Below are positions 46,390 to 56,319 of a DNA stretch of 64,000 bases, in pieces (position 1 is the stretch's first letter; every line of letters starts with the position of its first letter). The DNA is taken from assembly GCA_964019695.1 (NCBI GenBank), contig OZ026521.1, forward strand, positions 34,542,774 through 34,606,773, given 5' to 3'. The position numbers and the translations under genes were made by a program. Under the pieces are notes generated by a model that was given only the letters and a program-made list of their open reading frames with translations, ran no database searches and was not told where the DNA came from. The stretch comes from Loripinus fragilis. Lineage: Eukaryota; Mollusca; Bivalvia; Lucinida; Lucinidae.

Positions 46390-46560
46390 AGAAAAAATTG
46401 AAATTTTGCTTGTAGCAAGTTAAGATATGATACTTTCTAATAAGTGAATAACAAAGGTGCTGATCAGTCTGCACTGAAGTGCAGGATGGTCTTCGTCTTT
46501 GTTGTTCACAAACCCTAAAAACAGGTTTCTTGTGTTGAGGTCCATATACAATAAGAGCTG
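46390..46560. repeat. Dispersed repeat G, copy 2
   Basis: Contains AGCAAGTTAAGATATGATAC and AACAAAGGTGCTGATCAGTC, as in 40330-40560 and 52410-52660. Confidence 0.55.
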
Positions 46561-47528
46561 TCACAGGACAGCATAGCTTGCCTGAATGAAGCCATGTCAA
46601 CCAAAAATGCAAGCAAATGTTTTTGAGTGCAAAATCTACAAGAATATATAATACACAATTTCTGGACTTACAATAAATATGGAAGGCAAGATGGCAGTAT
46701 GAGAAAATGTAAGTCACTTTGACCTTTACCTGTATGAAGGTCACTAAATAGACAGCAAAATTATTAGATGAAATACAGGTTAATCATGAGGCTATCCTAC
46801 ATTAGTGTAAAATATTCCAGCACTATTACACAAAATAAGGCTTTGGAGCTAAACTGGTCTATCACACTGAACATGATCCATCATTTCTAACTCTCCGGCT
46901 GCTAATTGCGACAAAATTTTTTGTATCGTCTGCTAGACTTCGTCTGCTAGACTAAGTCCATTTCAAACATCTCTGTAGCTAGCAAACAGTATGAACCCAG
47001 ATAAGACTGCTCTTCTAAGAGCAGTCTGATCTTGGTCCACACTGTTTGTCTGTACCTTCAGTAGACATTTTCAGATGCATTTATTTCATCGCAGGCAAAG
47101 AGCTAAAGTCAATGACTTTACCATTTATCTCCACATTTTTTAAAAAAAAATTTGGGAGATGTAACAAAAGGATAACACAAATATGACAATGGTGACAAAA
47201 TCACATCACAGATAACCATGATGACTACATTATATATTTAAAGCTCTCCTTGTACTTTGATTACGCATGCAAACATACAAAAACATCATGAGGCAGCTCA
47301 TCTGGCTCTACACAGCTTTCGAAAAGGGATAAATCCAAGTTAAGCAGGACAATGGTTAGATTATGCATGCAGATACTGAGTGTAATGAATGCCCTTGCAT
47401 AAAACATTGTACACACAGACATGCAATATCACACCTGAGTGATGTGGTGAAATCATCATCAAAGTCTACAGAACTATCTGAAATGTGAACAAATAAAGAC
47501 ATGGTTCATACAGGCAAGTATGAGTTCT
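46561..47528. other. Non-coding stretch without recognisable gene
   Basis: Holds one short inverted pair near 47005-47030 (AAGACTGCTCTT / AAGAGCAGTCT). Otherwise nothing recognised. Confidence 0.45.
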
Positions 47529-47877
47529 TACGACATGACAGCCGCAACAAAGTAAAGCATAGCTGAAAAATTCCCCGTGCCTTTGCTGGGAATCGATCCC
47601 AGTTTGCCCCGGTACAAGACCAATGCTCTAACCACTGAGCCAAAGAGTCAACTCGCTGACGCAGTTGTCAGAGATTGATTATATACTAGAAGCTATGCGA
47701 AATCTACCTTATGTAGATATATAGGTGAGAGTGCCTGGCCCATAACACTCCCCCTCTTCAAAGGAGTCATCATTTATAAGGACAGAAAGCCTTTTTAGGC
47801 GAAACAAAGGTTCATATCCTGGACATGAGCCTCCATCTAACGACATGATAGCCGTAACAAAGTAAAGCATAGCTGAA
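47529..47877. repeat. ~308 bp tandem unit with a tRNA-Thr-like head; 40 bp direct repeats at its ends
   Basis: ACGACATGACAGCCGCAACA plus AAGTAAAGCATAGCTGAA at 47529-47568 recurs with three changes at 47838-47877. Between them on the minus strand (47574-47660) is a tRNA-like head: TGGCTCAGTGGTTAGAGC, then GGTCTTGTACC with TGT in the anticodon position, then GGGATCGATTCCC. This resembles tRNA-Thr. The acceptor stem does not pair well, so it is a pseudo-tRNA or SINE head. The tail includes ACCTTATGTAGATATATAGG. Confidence 0.6.
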
Positions 47878-49591
47878 CTAGAGGACCTGACGGTCCTGAA
47901 GCGCTCACCTGATCTCCTTAATAATGTTAAAATAGGTCAAGATCAACTACGGCTTATAATGAAACATATTTTGTTTTATGGGGGTTGTGGCCATTTTGGT
48001 CAAGTGACCTAAAACAATCTAATGAATACTCCATCAAACAGCCCAGTGATTTCTGAGGAAAAGATGTTTAGATAGGTATGTGACAGTCCAAATGAGTGGC
48101 CTTGGATAAAGGGTCACAGGTCAGCTTGACATTTGGTACTTATATAAAACCCTTGTCTCATTAGGTTAAACATTTCTTGCAAGTATTATGATTTCACACT
48201 CAACAGTTATAGAAAAATGAACATTTCAAGATTTTTCCCAAATAAATGCATTAGAAAACAAATTTGACCTTGCCATAAAGTAGGTCAAGGTCAACCTAGA
48301 TTCATCATTTGTGCAAATCTGGTAGGGCTCACATCCCCAATGCTACATACCAAGTCCCAAGGCCATTGGCCTTTTGGTTCCAGAGAAGAAGATATTTAAA
48401 GGGCCTTTAACATATATGGGCGTGTTGGCCATCTTGGTCATGTGACCAGTACAATTGGTATAAATTTTGGCTAACCTATCATAAGGAGTCCTCATATGAA
48501 ATTTGAGTTCAAATGGCCCAGTGGTTTCTGAGGAAACTATGTTTTAATATGTTGATGGAACTCCAGTATGAGCGACCTTGGCTGAAAAGTTAAAGGTCAA
48601 CCTTGACCTTTGAAACTTATTTATAGCCATTGTCTCATTTGGTTTAACATATCAAGTGAGAATAATGACTTTGGCCTCGACAGTTTTCAAAAAATGAAAT
48701 TTTCAAAAAAAATCCCATTTAAATGCATAAGGAAGCAAATATGACCTTGACATTAAGTAGGTCAAGGTCAACGTAGGTTCATCGTTTGAACAAACTTGGT
48801 AGGCCCCACATCCCCGATGCTACATACCAAATCCCAAGGTCATAGGCCTTCTGGGTCTGGAGGAGAAGATTTTTAAATGGTTTTTACCATATATGGGCTT
48901 GGCAGTCATCTTGGTCATGTGGCCAAAATATTTTGCATAAATTTTGGCTAACTTATCATAAGGCGTCTTCACATGAAATTTTAGTTCAATTGGGTCGATG
49001 GTTTGTGAGAAAACTATGTTTTAATATATTGATGGGACGATAATATGAGCGACCTAAGCTGAAAGGTCAAAGGTCTACCTTGACCTTTTGAACTTATTTA
49101 TAGCCATTGTCTAATTAGGTTAAACATATCAAGCGAGAAAAATGACTAAAGCTTCCATAGTTTTCAAAAAAATCAACTTTTCAGAAATTTTCCCATTTGA
49201 ATGCATTAGGAAGCAAATTTGACCTTGACGTTAAGTAGGTCAAGGTCAACCTAGGATCATCATTTGAACAAACTTGGTAGGCCCCACAACCCGAATGCTA
49301 CATACCAAGTCCCAAGGTCATCAGCCTTCTGGTTCTGGAGAAGAAGAGTTTTGAAGGGTTTTTACCATATATGGGCGTGGGGGCCATCTTGGTCATGTGA
49401 CCAAGACCATTTGAATAAACTTTCGTTCCCCCATCCTAAGGAGTCTCCATATGAAATATGAGTTCAATTGGCCCAGTAGTTTCAGAGGAGAAGATGTTTG
49501 AAAATGTTGACGGACAACGGATGGACGACGGACACCGGAGTCACTGGTATACTATTAGCTCACCAATGAGCCTTCGGCTCAGGTGAGCTAA
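47878..49591. mobile_element. Family A element, copy 2
   Basis: Left end CTAGAGGACCTGACGGTCCTG with GCGCTCACCTGATC; right end GAGCCTTCGGCTCAGGTGAGC. Between are four tandem units of ~470 bp, with CATCTTGGTCATGTGACC-type landmarks near 47990, 48428, 48908 and 49385. Each is rich in TAGGTCAAGGTCAACC. GACGGACAACGGATGGACG lies at about 49510. It interrupts the second copy of the tRNA-Thr-like unit. Confidence 0.7.
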
Positions 49592-49593
49592 AA

Positions 49594-50165
49594 AGGGGTA
49601 TGTGCATTAAGGGGCTATTTTGGCCCCCTCTAGAGTCGAAAACTGAAAGTTGCTTTTCACCAATTTCATCTTATTGGTTTATAAGAAGAATAGCCCAAGT
49701 GTAAAATTCTGTCATTTATTTTACTTTTACCGGTTGCTATGGTAACCAAAATGGCCAACAAAATTGGCTTAAAATAGAGAAATTGCCATTTTGGGCCAAA
49801 TTTTAGGCTTTTGGAGACCGACTTTTTAAGAATCAGATATCAGCACGAGGAAATACCAATAAAACCTTTTAATATATTGTGTGACATGATAATTCTCATC
49901 ATCTGTTAAAATATTTTTTTGGTATTTGCTTGTGCTCTATATTAATTCCTCTGTTACTTGTCTCAAATTTGCTCCAAAATGGTCATTTCCTATTTTCAGC
50001 CTATTTTGGCTGCCATTTTTGTTACCATAGCAACCGTAAAAGCCGAATCAATGCCAGACTTTTCCACTTTGGCTATTGTTCTAATAAACTAAGACAAAGA
50101 AACCTGCGAAGAGCAACTTTTATTTTTTGACCTCATAGGTGGGCCAATATAGCCTCTTAATGCAT
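49594..50165. mobile_element. Fold-back element with ~170 bp imperfect inverted arms
   Basis: The left arm begins GGGGTATGTGCATTAAGGGG and includes AAAGTTGCTTTTC and CGGTTGCTATGGTAACC. The right arm mirrors it: GGTTGCTATGG appears inverted as CCATAGCAACCG, then GAGCAACTTTTATTTT, then CCTCTTAATGCATGTATCC. No coding frame. It lies directly beside the family A copy. Confidence 0.65.
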
Positions 50166-50350
50166 GTATCCCTTTCCCGTGCCTTCGCTGGGAATAGATC
50201 CCGGGTCGCCTCGGTACAAGACCAATGCTCTAACCACTGAGCCAAAGAGTCGATTCTCTGACGCAGTTGTCAAAGATTGATTATATACTAGAAGCTATGT
50301 GAAAATCTACCTTATGTAGATATATAGGTGAGAGTGCCTGGCCCATAACA
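50166..50350. repeat. Second tRNA-Thr-like unit, continuation after insertion
   Basis: TCCCGTGCCTTCGCTGGGAA onward matches 47571 onward for ~185 bp, including the minus-strand tRNA-like head (50174-50255) and GTAGATATATAGGTGAGAGT. Joined to the direct repeat ending at 47877 it reconstitutes a second ~308 bp unit split by 2.3 kb of nested elements. Confidence 0.6.
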
Positions 50351-50745
50351 GAGTAAAATTCAAGGACTTTTCAAGGACTTCTAAAAGCCTATCCAACAGC
50401 TTTCAAGGACTTAAAGTTAATGAAAATACTGATTTAAGTGTTAAAATTCTACTTCAGAAATGCTAGACTGAGATAATGGAGACATTAGTACTAAAAAATT
50501 AGTATAAAACTATTGTGCCTATATTTGGTGCAGCATATGCTGCACCAAATAAAGGCACAACAATTTTATACTGACTTAGGTCTCTATCAACAGTGCTATG
50601 TCCCACAGAAAATAGTAGAATTCAAGGACTTTTCAAGGTTTTTGTGTGATGTTCTAGTACCTTTCAAGCCATATTTAATTTTCAAGTACTTTTCAAGAAA
50701 ATCCTCTAAATTCAAGTACTTTTCAAGCCTGTGCGAACCCTGAAA
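50351..50745. mobile_element. hAT-like non-autonomous element (probable)
   Basis: Repeated TTCAAGGACTTTTCAAGG and TTCAAGTACTTTTCAAG words approach a right end that reads TGCGAACCCTG, the complement of CAGGGTTCGCA. CAGGGTT ends with subterminal repeats of this kind are typical of hAT elements. No clear left terminus or 8 bp duplication was found. Confidence 0.45.
50501..50576. other. Near-perfect 36 bp-arm hairpin
   Basis: AGTATAAAACTATTGTGCCT followed by ATTTGGTGCAGCA, then its complement TGCTGCACCAAAT followed by AAGGCACAACAATTTTATAC, with about four mismatches and almost no loop. Lies inside the hAT-like element; probably a nested MITE or a palindromic core. Confidence 0.7.
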
Positions 50746-50999
50746 GACATTGAAGTGATCGTGAGCAACAGTGACAAATACTTTTGTCCACATGTCAACT
50801 AGTATTTGTCATTTTGAGGCATCATAGTCAACAGTGTACTAAATGTATTTCCAAGAATTATGAAAAAATAATGTTACTAAGCTATTGAGTGCGATTTTTT
50901 ACAAATATTAAAGGCATACAAAGTAATTGAAAAATCAATATACAATAAATGTTTGAAAAGATTTCACATTGAATTATCTTAGAGTATATTGCTTTTGTT

Positions 51000-51122
51000 T
51001 GGTTTGATTCTTTTTTTCTCATTCAACAGCTACAGTCATGTCAAGACGGTCAGTTCACCTAACCACACTTTTTTTCTGGGTTAGCAGTTGGACTAGCTAC
51101 CGACCGTGCTACATGGTCCAGT
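51000..51122 (-). mobile_element. SINE fragment, minus strand
   Basis: Contains AAGACGGTCAGTTCACCTAA and CCACACTTTTTT, matching the body of the SINE at 27362-27685. The tRNA head is largely lost. Confidence 0.6.
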
Positions 51123-51489
51123 TACCATAGAGCAATAACAATATAAAAATTTCAGTCTAAAAATATGACTTGATAATGCCTTTTTCGGGAGTAAAATCAA
51201 TGTAACCCATTGTTACTGATGGATGTTTCCATCATTACTGATACAATAAATTTTGTCAAATATCAAATTGACTCAAACCAGAGGTGAACACTGTGAGATC
51301 TCAACTAGAACAGTTATTTTAGCTGGCAAATACATGTACCCCCCACCAAACCCAAAACAAAGACAATTTGTGATGAATGTCAAAAAAGAAATTGAATAAC
51401 ACTTGGAGTGAACACTGTCGGATATCAAAAAGAAATTAACTAATATCAGAGAGGAACATTGTAACATATCATAAAAGATTAGAGAAGTG

Positions 51490-51767
51490 TCCAGTGGACA
51501 TATGCCCCCACCAGCTGCATTTCATACGCACATTATTGCAAGTGTGTTTGGAGTAAATCATGACACATGCACCTAATGAAGTTTCAGGACACAATCCCAA
51601 ACCATACACAAGACATGGTCCTGATTAGTAATATGATCAAAATATCTCAAAGGGTATTAAAGTTATGGAGTGAACAAGCTTTGGGCTACAGGCTGGCGAA
51701 CTGACGGATGGATGGACACCAGACTGATCACTATATCCCCTGATCCTCATCGGGTCAGAGATAAAAA
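51490..51767. mobile_element. C-rich-end element fragment
   Basis: CATATGCCCCCACCAGCTGC at the left and CTGACGGATGGATGGACACC near the right, followed by TATATCCCCTGATCC. It has the ATGCCCCC start and GGA/GAC module seen in families B, C and D, but I could not match the two ends. Confidence 0.35.
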
Positions 51768-51769
51768 GG

Positions 51770-52440
51770 TTAATAGGCACTGCTTATTACACACCCCCAC
51801 ACAGTACTGGTCAATAAAGAGAACTATCAAGCATACACCAAATATGTAAGCCGGGTGAACTTTGACCAAAGTCAGACAAGAGGTTCAGTAGATATAGAAT
51901 AGTCACAAATTCTGTATATGTGACCTTTGACCTCCCTCTATGCTCTTGATCTCAAAACAGAGTGTATAAAACCTTCCGTTTGTGTGTTATCTCATTGGGG
52001 TGGGAATGTTTGTGAAATATTTTCAGAATCTGACAAGGGGCTCAGGAGATATTGAAGGGACACATTTATTCTGTAAATGCAACCTTTGACCTCACTCTAT
52101 GCACTTGATTTCAAAACGGGGTGTCTGAAACCTTCCTTTTATGTTGTCTCATTGAGGTGGACATGTGTGAAATATTTTCAGAAACAAATTTTCAAATTTT
52201 ATTTGTGACTGCAATACAGAAAATTTACCTCCTCATAGCCTATCTAACGCATTTCTTTGCTCTTTTGCTCAAAAAGATTTGCTTCATCTCAATTTAGGAG
52301 ATATTGAGGGAACACATAGTCTTTAAATGCAACCTTTGACCTCCCTCTATGACCTTGTTTCATTTTGCATCTTGTCTCATTGAGTTTGACCATTGTTTGA
52401 AATATATGCAACGCAACGGGACAAAACCTGTCTTTAGGGT
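51770..52440. mobile_element. Family E repeat with ~170 bp units containing TGACCTTTGACCT
   Basis: Opens with GCACTGCTTATTACACACCC, related to the left end of family C (GCAATGCTTATTAGATACCC). Units with CTTTGACCTCCCTCTATG (about 51924, 52084, 52336), TCTCATTG and GTGAAATATTTTCAGAA repeat about every 160-170 bp, interrupted at 52190-52290. A perfect TGACCTTTGACCT lies at 51921-51933. Confidence 0.5.
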
Positions 52441-52660
52441 TTCCGACAAAGTGAGACTCAAACCAGCTCAACTATAGAGACTTGCTAGAAAATTGAAATT
52501 TCGCTTGTAGCAAGTCTAGATATGATACTTTTAAATGAGTGAATAGCAAAGGTGCTGATCAGACTGTGTGGATGGGCAGGCTGGTCTGCACCCTTGTTGT
52601 TCCCAAGACAGGTTTTCTTGCATCGAGGTCCATATTTCAAAGTCTATGGGAATATAAAAA
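52410..52660. repeat. Dispersed repeat G, copy 3
   Basis: ACAAAGTGAGACTCAAACCA, AGCAAGTCTAGATATGATAC and GCAAAGGTGCTGATCAGAC as in the copies at 40330 and 46390. Confidence 0.55.
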
Positions 52661-53190
52661 GAATTTGTGTTTGTAAAACACTGTGACCCAAACCATTTGC
52701 TAATAAATTAGGGTGGTACTCTTCTTTAAAGAATACAAATGTGCTGAAAATGTCAAAGGGTCATAACTCAGCTCAAACGTTACCGAATTTTACAAATGTT
52801 TTCCTGGGGCAATCTATCCCTCAATCCCAATCTGTGTGCCCTGCTTAAAAGTGTTTTTCATTTATCTTACTAATATGAATCTAGCTATCTTTTAAAATGT
52901 ATTTAATATCATACAAGCATATTTGCAAAGAAAACAAAATGTATTGCACAAACAAGCTTAAGCAGGTCAGTCGTTTTCCTAGTGTAAGAAAATGCATGTG
53001 AGTGAATATAGGTGCACCAGTTCAATGAATAGAGCACATGTTAAAACTGCATTAAAGTGTGTTCACAACAAATCTTTACCTTCATATTGTCTTCCTTTAA
53101 AATCAAGATATAATAGTTGTTTTATCAAAGAAACTGGTATGATGGAAAATCTTAATATGAGCCACAATGAAATAAACCAAATGTTTGAGT
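52661..53190. other. Non-coding stretch without recognisable gene
   Basis: No exon or element recognised; a 69-codon frame at 52992-53201 has no recognisable features. Confidence 0.45.
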
Positions 53191-53320
53191 GTAAATTGTA
53201 AATATTTTCTTACCCTTCATCAGTTTTAACATATGTTTTGGGTGCTCAAAAGGACAGTCTCATCGAAACGATCCTTTTGAGCACCCACAATCTATGTTTT
53301 GGTTGAAAAATAAGAATTTT
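53191..53320. mobile_element. Palindromic MITE, copy with central hairpin
   Basis: TTTTCTTACCC, ACATATGTTTTGGGTGCTCAA, then a loop, then TTGAGCACCCACAATCTATG and TTTTGGTTGAAAAATAAG. Related to 42380-42455 and, inverted, 62840-62950. Confidence 0.6.
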
Positions 53321-53694
53321 TTTTTTAGGGTACACACTCTTAACTATAGGCCTGTATACACAGCTATACAGCTGAGTAGATACCTACCTATTGGTATAAT
53401 CCTACATTAACTTCTACAGTTTTTAGGTGTGTGTGCAATTACTGCTCTAGTGAGACTTTGGAAATGAGAAGGCCCATCAGAGCCTTCACTACTCGCCTAT
53501 GCAAGCATCAGCATGTACGAAATTCTCTGACATGTAGTAAGGGTACCCAAAATTTTATTGGCTTAACCTTCTTTATACTTTAATACTTGATTCTTTGGCA
53601 AACAGTAGTAGTGGAGACCAAAATGAAATGCCCCATAATGAGACATTTCATATTGTTCTACACAGTTGCTATGCAACTAACTTCAGGGCCAGAA

Positions 53695-54055
53695 ATATTT
53701 CATTTTAGCACATGACATCACATCTGGGAGTGATATATTGCCATGCATTAAAAATGATAAACCACTGGTGATTCACATATTTTGTATTGTGTAACTACGC
53801 CCATAACAACATTGTGTAATATGTCAAAATCTTAGCTTTTTCACGCCAATAATGTGGTTTCAAAATGATGTTAATGTCATCCGATAAATAGAAAATAACA
53901 TTCATGCTCCTGTATGATTGAATTTTTTATCAAACTTGCTGCGAAAAAGCAATAAATGGTTGGCAAGCCTCACATTTTTTTCTATTTTCCTCAACTCATT
54001 TAATCGATAAATTTAATAATAAATGAGCACAAATGTTAGACCCTCTTTATTTAAA
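53695..54055. repeat. Dispersed ~340 bp repeat, copy 3 (inverted)
   Basis: Complement of the copies at 27720 and 41868: AAACCACTGGTGATTCA, GCCCATAACAACATTGTG, CATCCGATAAATAG, GCACAAATGTTAGACCCTC. It lies in the probable 3' region of the NEK1-like gene; an AATAAA on the minus strand (54046-54051) falls within it. Confidence 0.55.
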
Positions 54056-54163
54056 ATCTCCACGCTGGTGACTCCTTAAATATATAATGGACTATGCCAT
54101 CCTTACTATGTTAATATACATGGGATAATTCATCTGTGCAAAAGAGGTTAAGCAGGTAATTAA

Positions 54164-54383
54164 CCCATTTATGCCTAATGGATTTTCCCACCATAACAAT
54201 TGTACTAATCTATTTCCAATTTAAGGGTTGTTGGTTAGTATGTTTCAATTCCATTCAAATTTTTAAAGTACATTCTGTAAGCAAACAGTGAATACTCGGA
54301 TCAGATGCTGCATTTTGCGGCATCTGATCTGGGCCTGCACTGTTTGCCTATGTCCCACAAAAAGGATGCTAGGCTTATATGGG
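54164..54383. mobile_element. piggyBac-like MITE (TTAA target)
   Basis: TTAA at 54160-54163 and 54384-54387; ends CCCATTTATGCCT and AGGCTTATATGGG. The internal hairpin is GATCAGATGCTGCAT/GCGGCATCTGATC. It lies about 65 bp downstream of the NEK1-like stop codon. Confidence 0.7.
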
Positions 54384-54449
54384 TTAAGGTTATCATGATT
54401 CAACCTAACCAGAGACAAAGGGTTTTCCTTAAGAACAGGCATGAGAACC

Positions 54450-54590
54450 CTACTCACCATCAGTAAAGGCTGCATCAGCCATAACTAGCTGGAATATTTT
54501 AGGATATAGGTGTTCTTTCTCTTTGCCTAGTAACTCTGTAGCTATTCTAGCCCCTTCTTCAATATTCTCATCCTCATCTTCTTGTAAAGC
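54450..54590 (-). CDS. NEK1: NEK1-like kinase, terminal coding exon with stop
   Basis: Acceptor TTTTTTCATTTTCTCAG on the minus strand (54591-54607), then 46 codons and TAG at 54450-54452. The encoded C-terminus includes EDEDENIEEGARIATELLG and HLYPKIFQLVMADAAFTDGE. From memory, vertebrate NEK1 ends in a very similar EDEDENIE ... LVMADGAY ... segment, so I assign the gene to NEK1, the NIMA-related kinase tied to primary cilia and DNA-damage signalling. The kinase domain is N-terminal and lies outside this window. The exon begins in phase 0, matching the exon at 58737. The triplets GGT GAG TAG coincide with a splice-donor consensus (GTGAGT), so splicing to a further exon is possible, but ending here fits the family length. 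A database search would settle the assignment. Confidence 0.8.
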   Translation of the reverse strand, partial: ALQEDEDENIEEGARIATELLGKEKEHLYPKIFQLVMADAAFTDGE

Positions 54591-54629
54591 CTGAGAAAAT
54601 GAAAAAAGTCAATAAGCAATGCTTATTAG

Positions 54630-56297
54630 ATACCCCCCGCACAGTAAGAGTCAGTGAAAAAAATTAGCAAGTTATAGGTCAAACCAGCAGACCTTAGTTT
54701 TGAAAAGATTTCAGTAGAATCTGTGCAAACAAAAATTATAAACTCCTTCATGCATATGTTCAATGTGTCTATATTGTATCGGCAAAGTATCAAATTGCTC
54801 CATCAAAAGCTGTGGTAGGAGTTGATCGGCCCGTATAGGCACTATCTATGCATATACAAAAGCCATATAAGGGAATAAATGTCTAAGTTCTCACAGCTGT
54901 CATTTTGTCAAAAATTATTTTTTGTGAATCAAACTTCTTCATGCATATGTTCAATGCGTCTACATTGTATAGGCAAAGTATCAAATTGTTCCATCAAAAG
55001 CTGTGGTAGGAGTTGATCGGCCCATGAAGGCACCATCTATGCATATAGGAAAGCCTTATTAGAGAAAAATTGTCTAAGTTCTCTCAGTTGTCATTTTGTC
55101 AAAATTTATTTTTTCTGAACCAAACTCCTTCATGCATATGTTCTATGTGTCTACATTGTATACGCAAATTATCAAATTGCTCCATTAAAAGCTGTGGTAG
55201 AAGTTGATCGGCCCATGAAGGCACCATCTATGCATATGCAAAAGCCCTATTAGGGAAAAATTGTCTAAGTTCTCTCAGCTGTCATTTTGTCAAAAATTAT
55301 TTTTTCTGAACCAAACTCCTTCATGCATATGTTCAATGTGTCTTCATTGTATAGGCAAAATATCAAATTGCTCCATCAAAAGCTGTGGTAGGAGTTGATC
55401 GGCCCATGAAGGCACCATCTATGCATATACAAAAGCCCTATTAGGGAAAAATTGTCTAATTTCTCTCAGCTGTCATTTTGTAAAAAATTATTATTTCTGA
55501 ACCAAACTCCTTCATGCATATGTTCAATGTGTCTACATTGTATACGCAAAGTATCAAATTTCTCCATCAAAAGCTGTGGTAGGAGTTGATCGGCCCATGA
55601 AGGCACCATCTATGCATATACAAAAGCCCTATTAGGGAAAAATTGTCTAAGTTCTCTCAGCTGTCATTTTGTCAAAAATTATTTTTTCTCCACCAAACTC
55701 CTTCATGCATATGTTCAATGTGTCTACATTGTATAGGCAAAATATCAAATTTCTCCATCAAAAGCTGTGGTAGGAATTGATCGGCCCATGAAGGCACCAT
55801 CTATGCATATACAAAAGCCCTATTAGGGAAAAATTGTCTAAGTTCTCTTAGCTGTCATTTTGTCAAAAATTATTTTTTCTGAATCAAACTCCTTCATGCA
55901 TATGTTCAATATGTCTACATTGTATAGGAAAAGTATCAACTTGTTCCATCAAAAGCTGTGGTAGTAGTTGATCTGCCCGTGTATGGCCTATAATAGCATA
56001 AGCATAAAACCCTATATTAAAAACCATTAAGAACTACAAAGGGAAATAACTGTAATAGAATTGGCCCCTAGCCCTTACTTTTTTGTCTAAAGTATTTGTC
56101 TTGCATATATGAACATGTTTGCAAGGTAACTTAGGTTTGATGAAAATCCAGCAATGACTCTTCAAGATATTAAAGAAACAAAACGTTACGGACGGACGGA
56201 TGGACGGATGCACGCACGGACGCACACACGCATGCACGCACGCACGGACAACGTGAAAACAGTATACCCACCACAAGCAAAGTTTGCAGGGGGTATA
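54630..56297. mobile_element. Family C element, copy 2, inside the last NEK1-like intron
   Basis: Left end ATACCCCCCGCACAGTAAG, right end TGCAGGGGGTATA (56285-56297). Seven ~190 bp units carry CTTCATGCATATGTTC near 54746, 54938, 55128, 55319, 55511, 55701 and 55891. A long GACGGACGGATGGACGG / CACGCACG module (56187-56252) lies before the right end. Family similarity extends left of the terminus to about 54612 (AAGCAATGCTTATTAG). The copy thus reaches to roughly 20-40 nt from the splice acceptor of the terminal exon. Confidence 0.72.
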
Positions 56298-56319
56298 ATT
56301 AAAGGATTAAATACATAAA

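Noticed and set aside
47574..47660. Functional tRNA-Thr gene on the minus strand
   Set aside because: D arm, TGT anticodon position and T arm look right, but the acceptor stem pairs poorly and the segment is part of a duplicated repeat.
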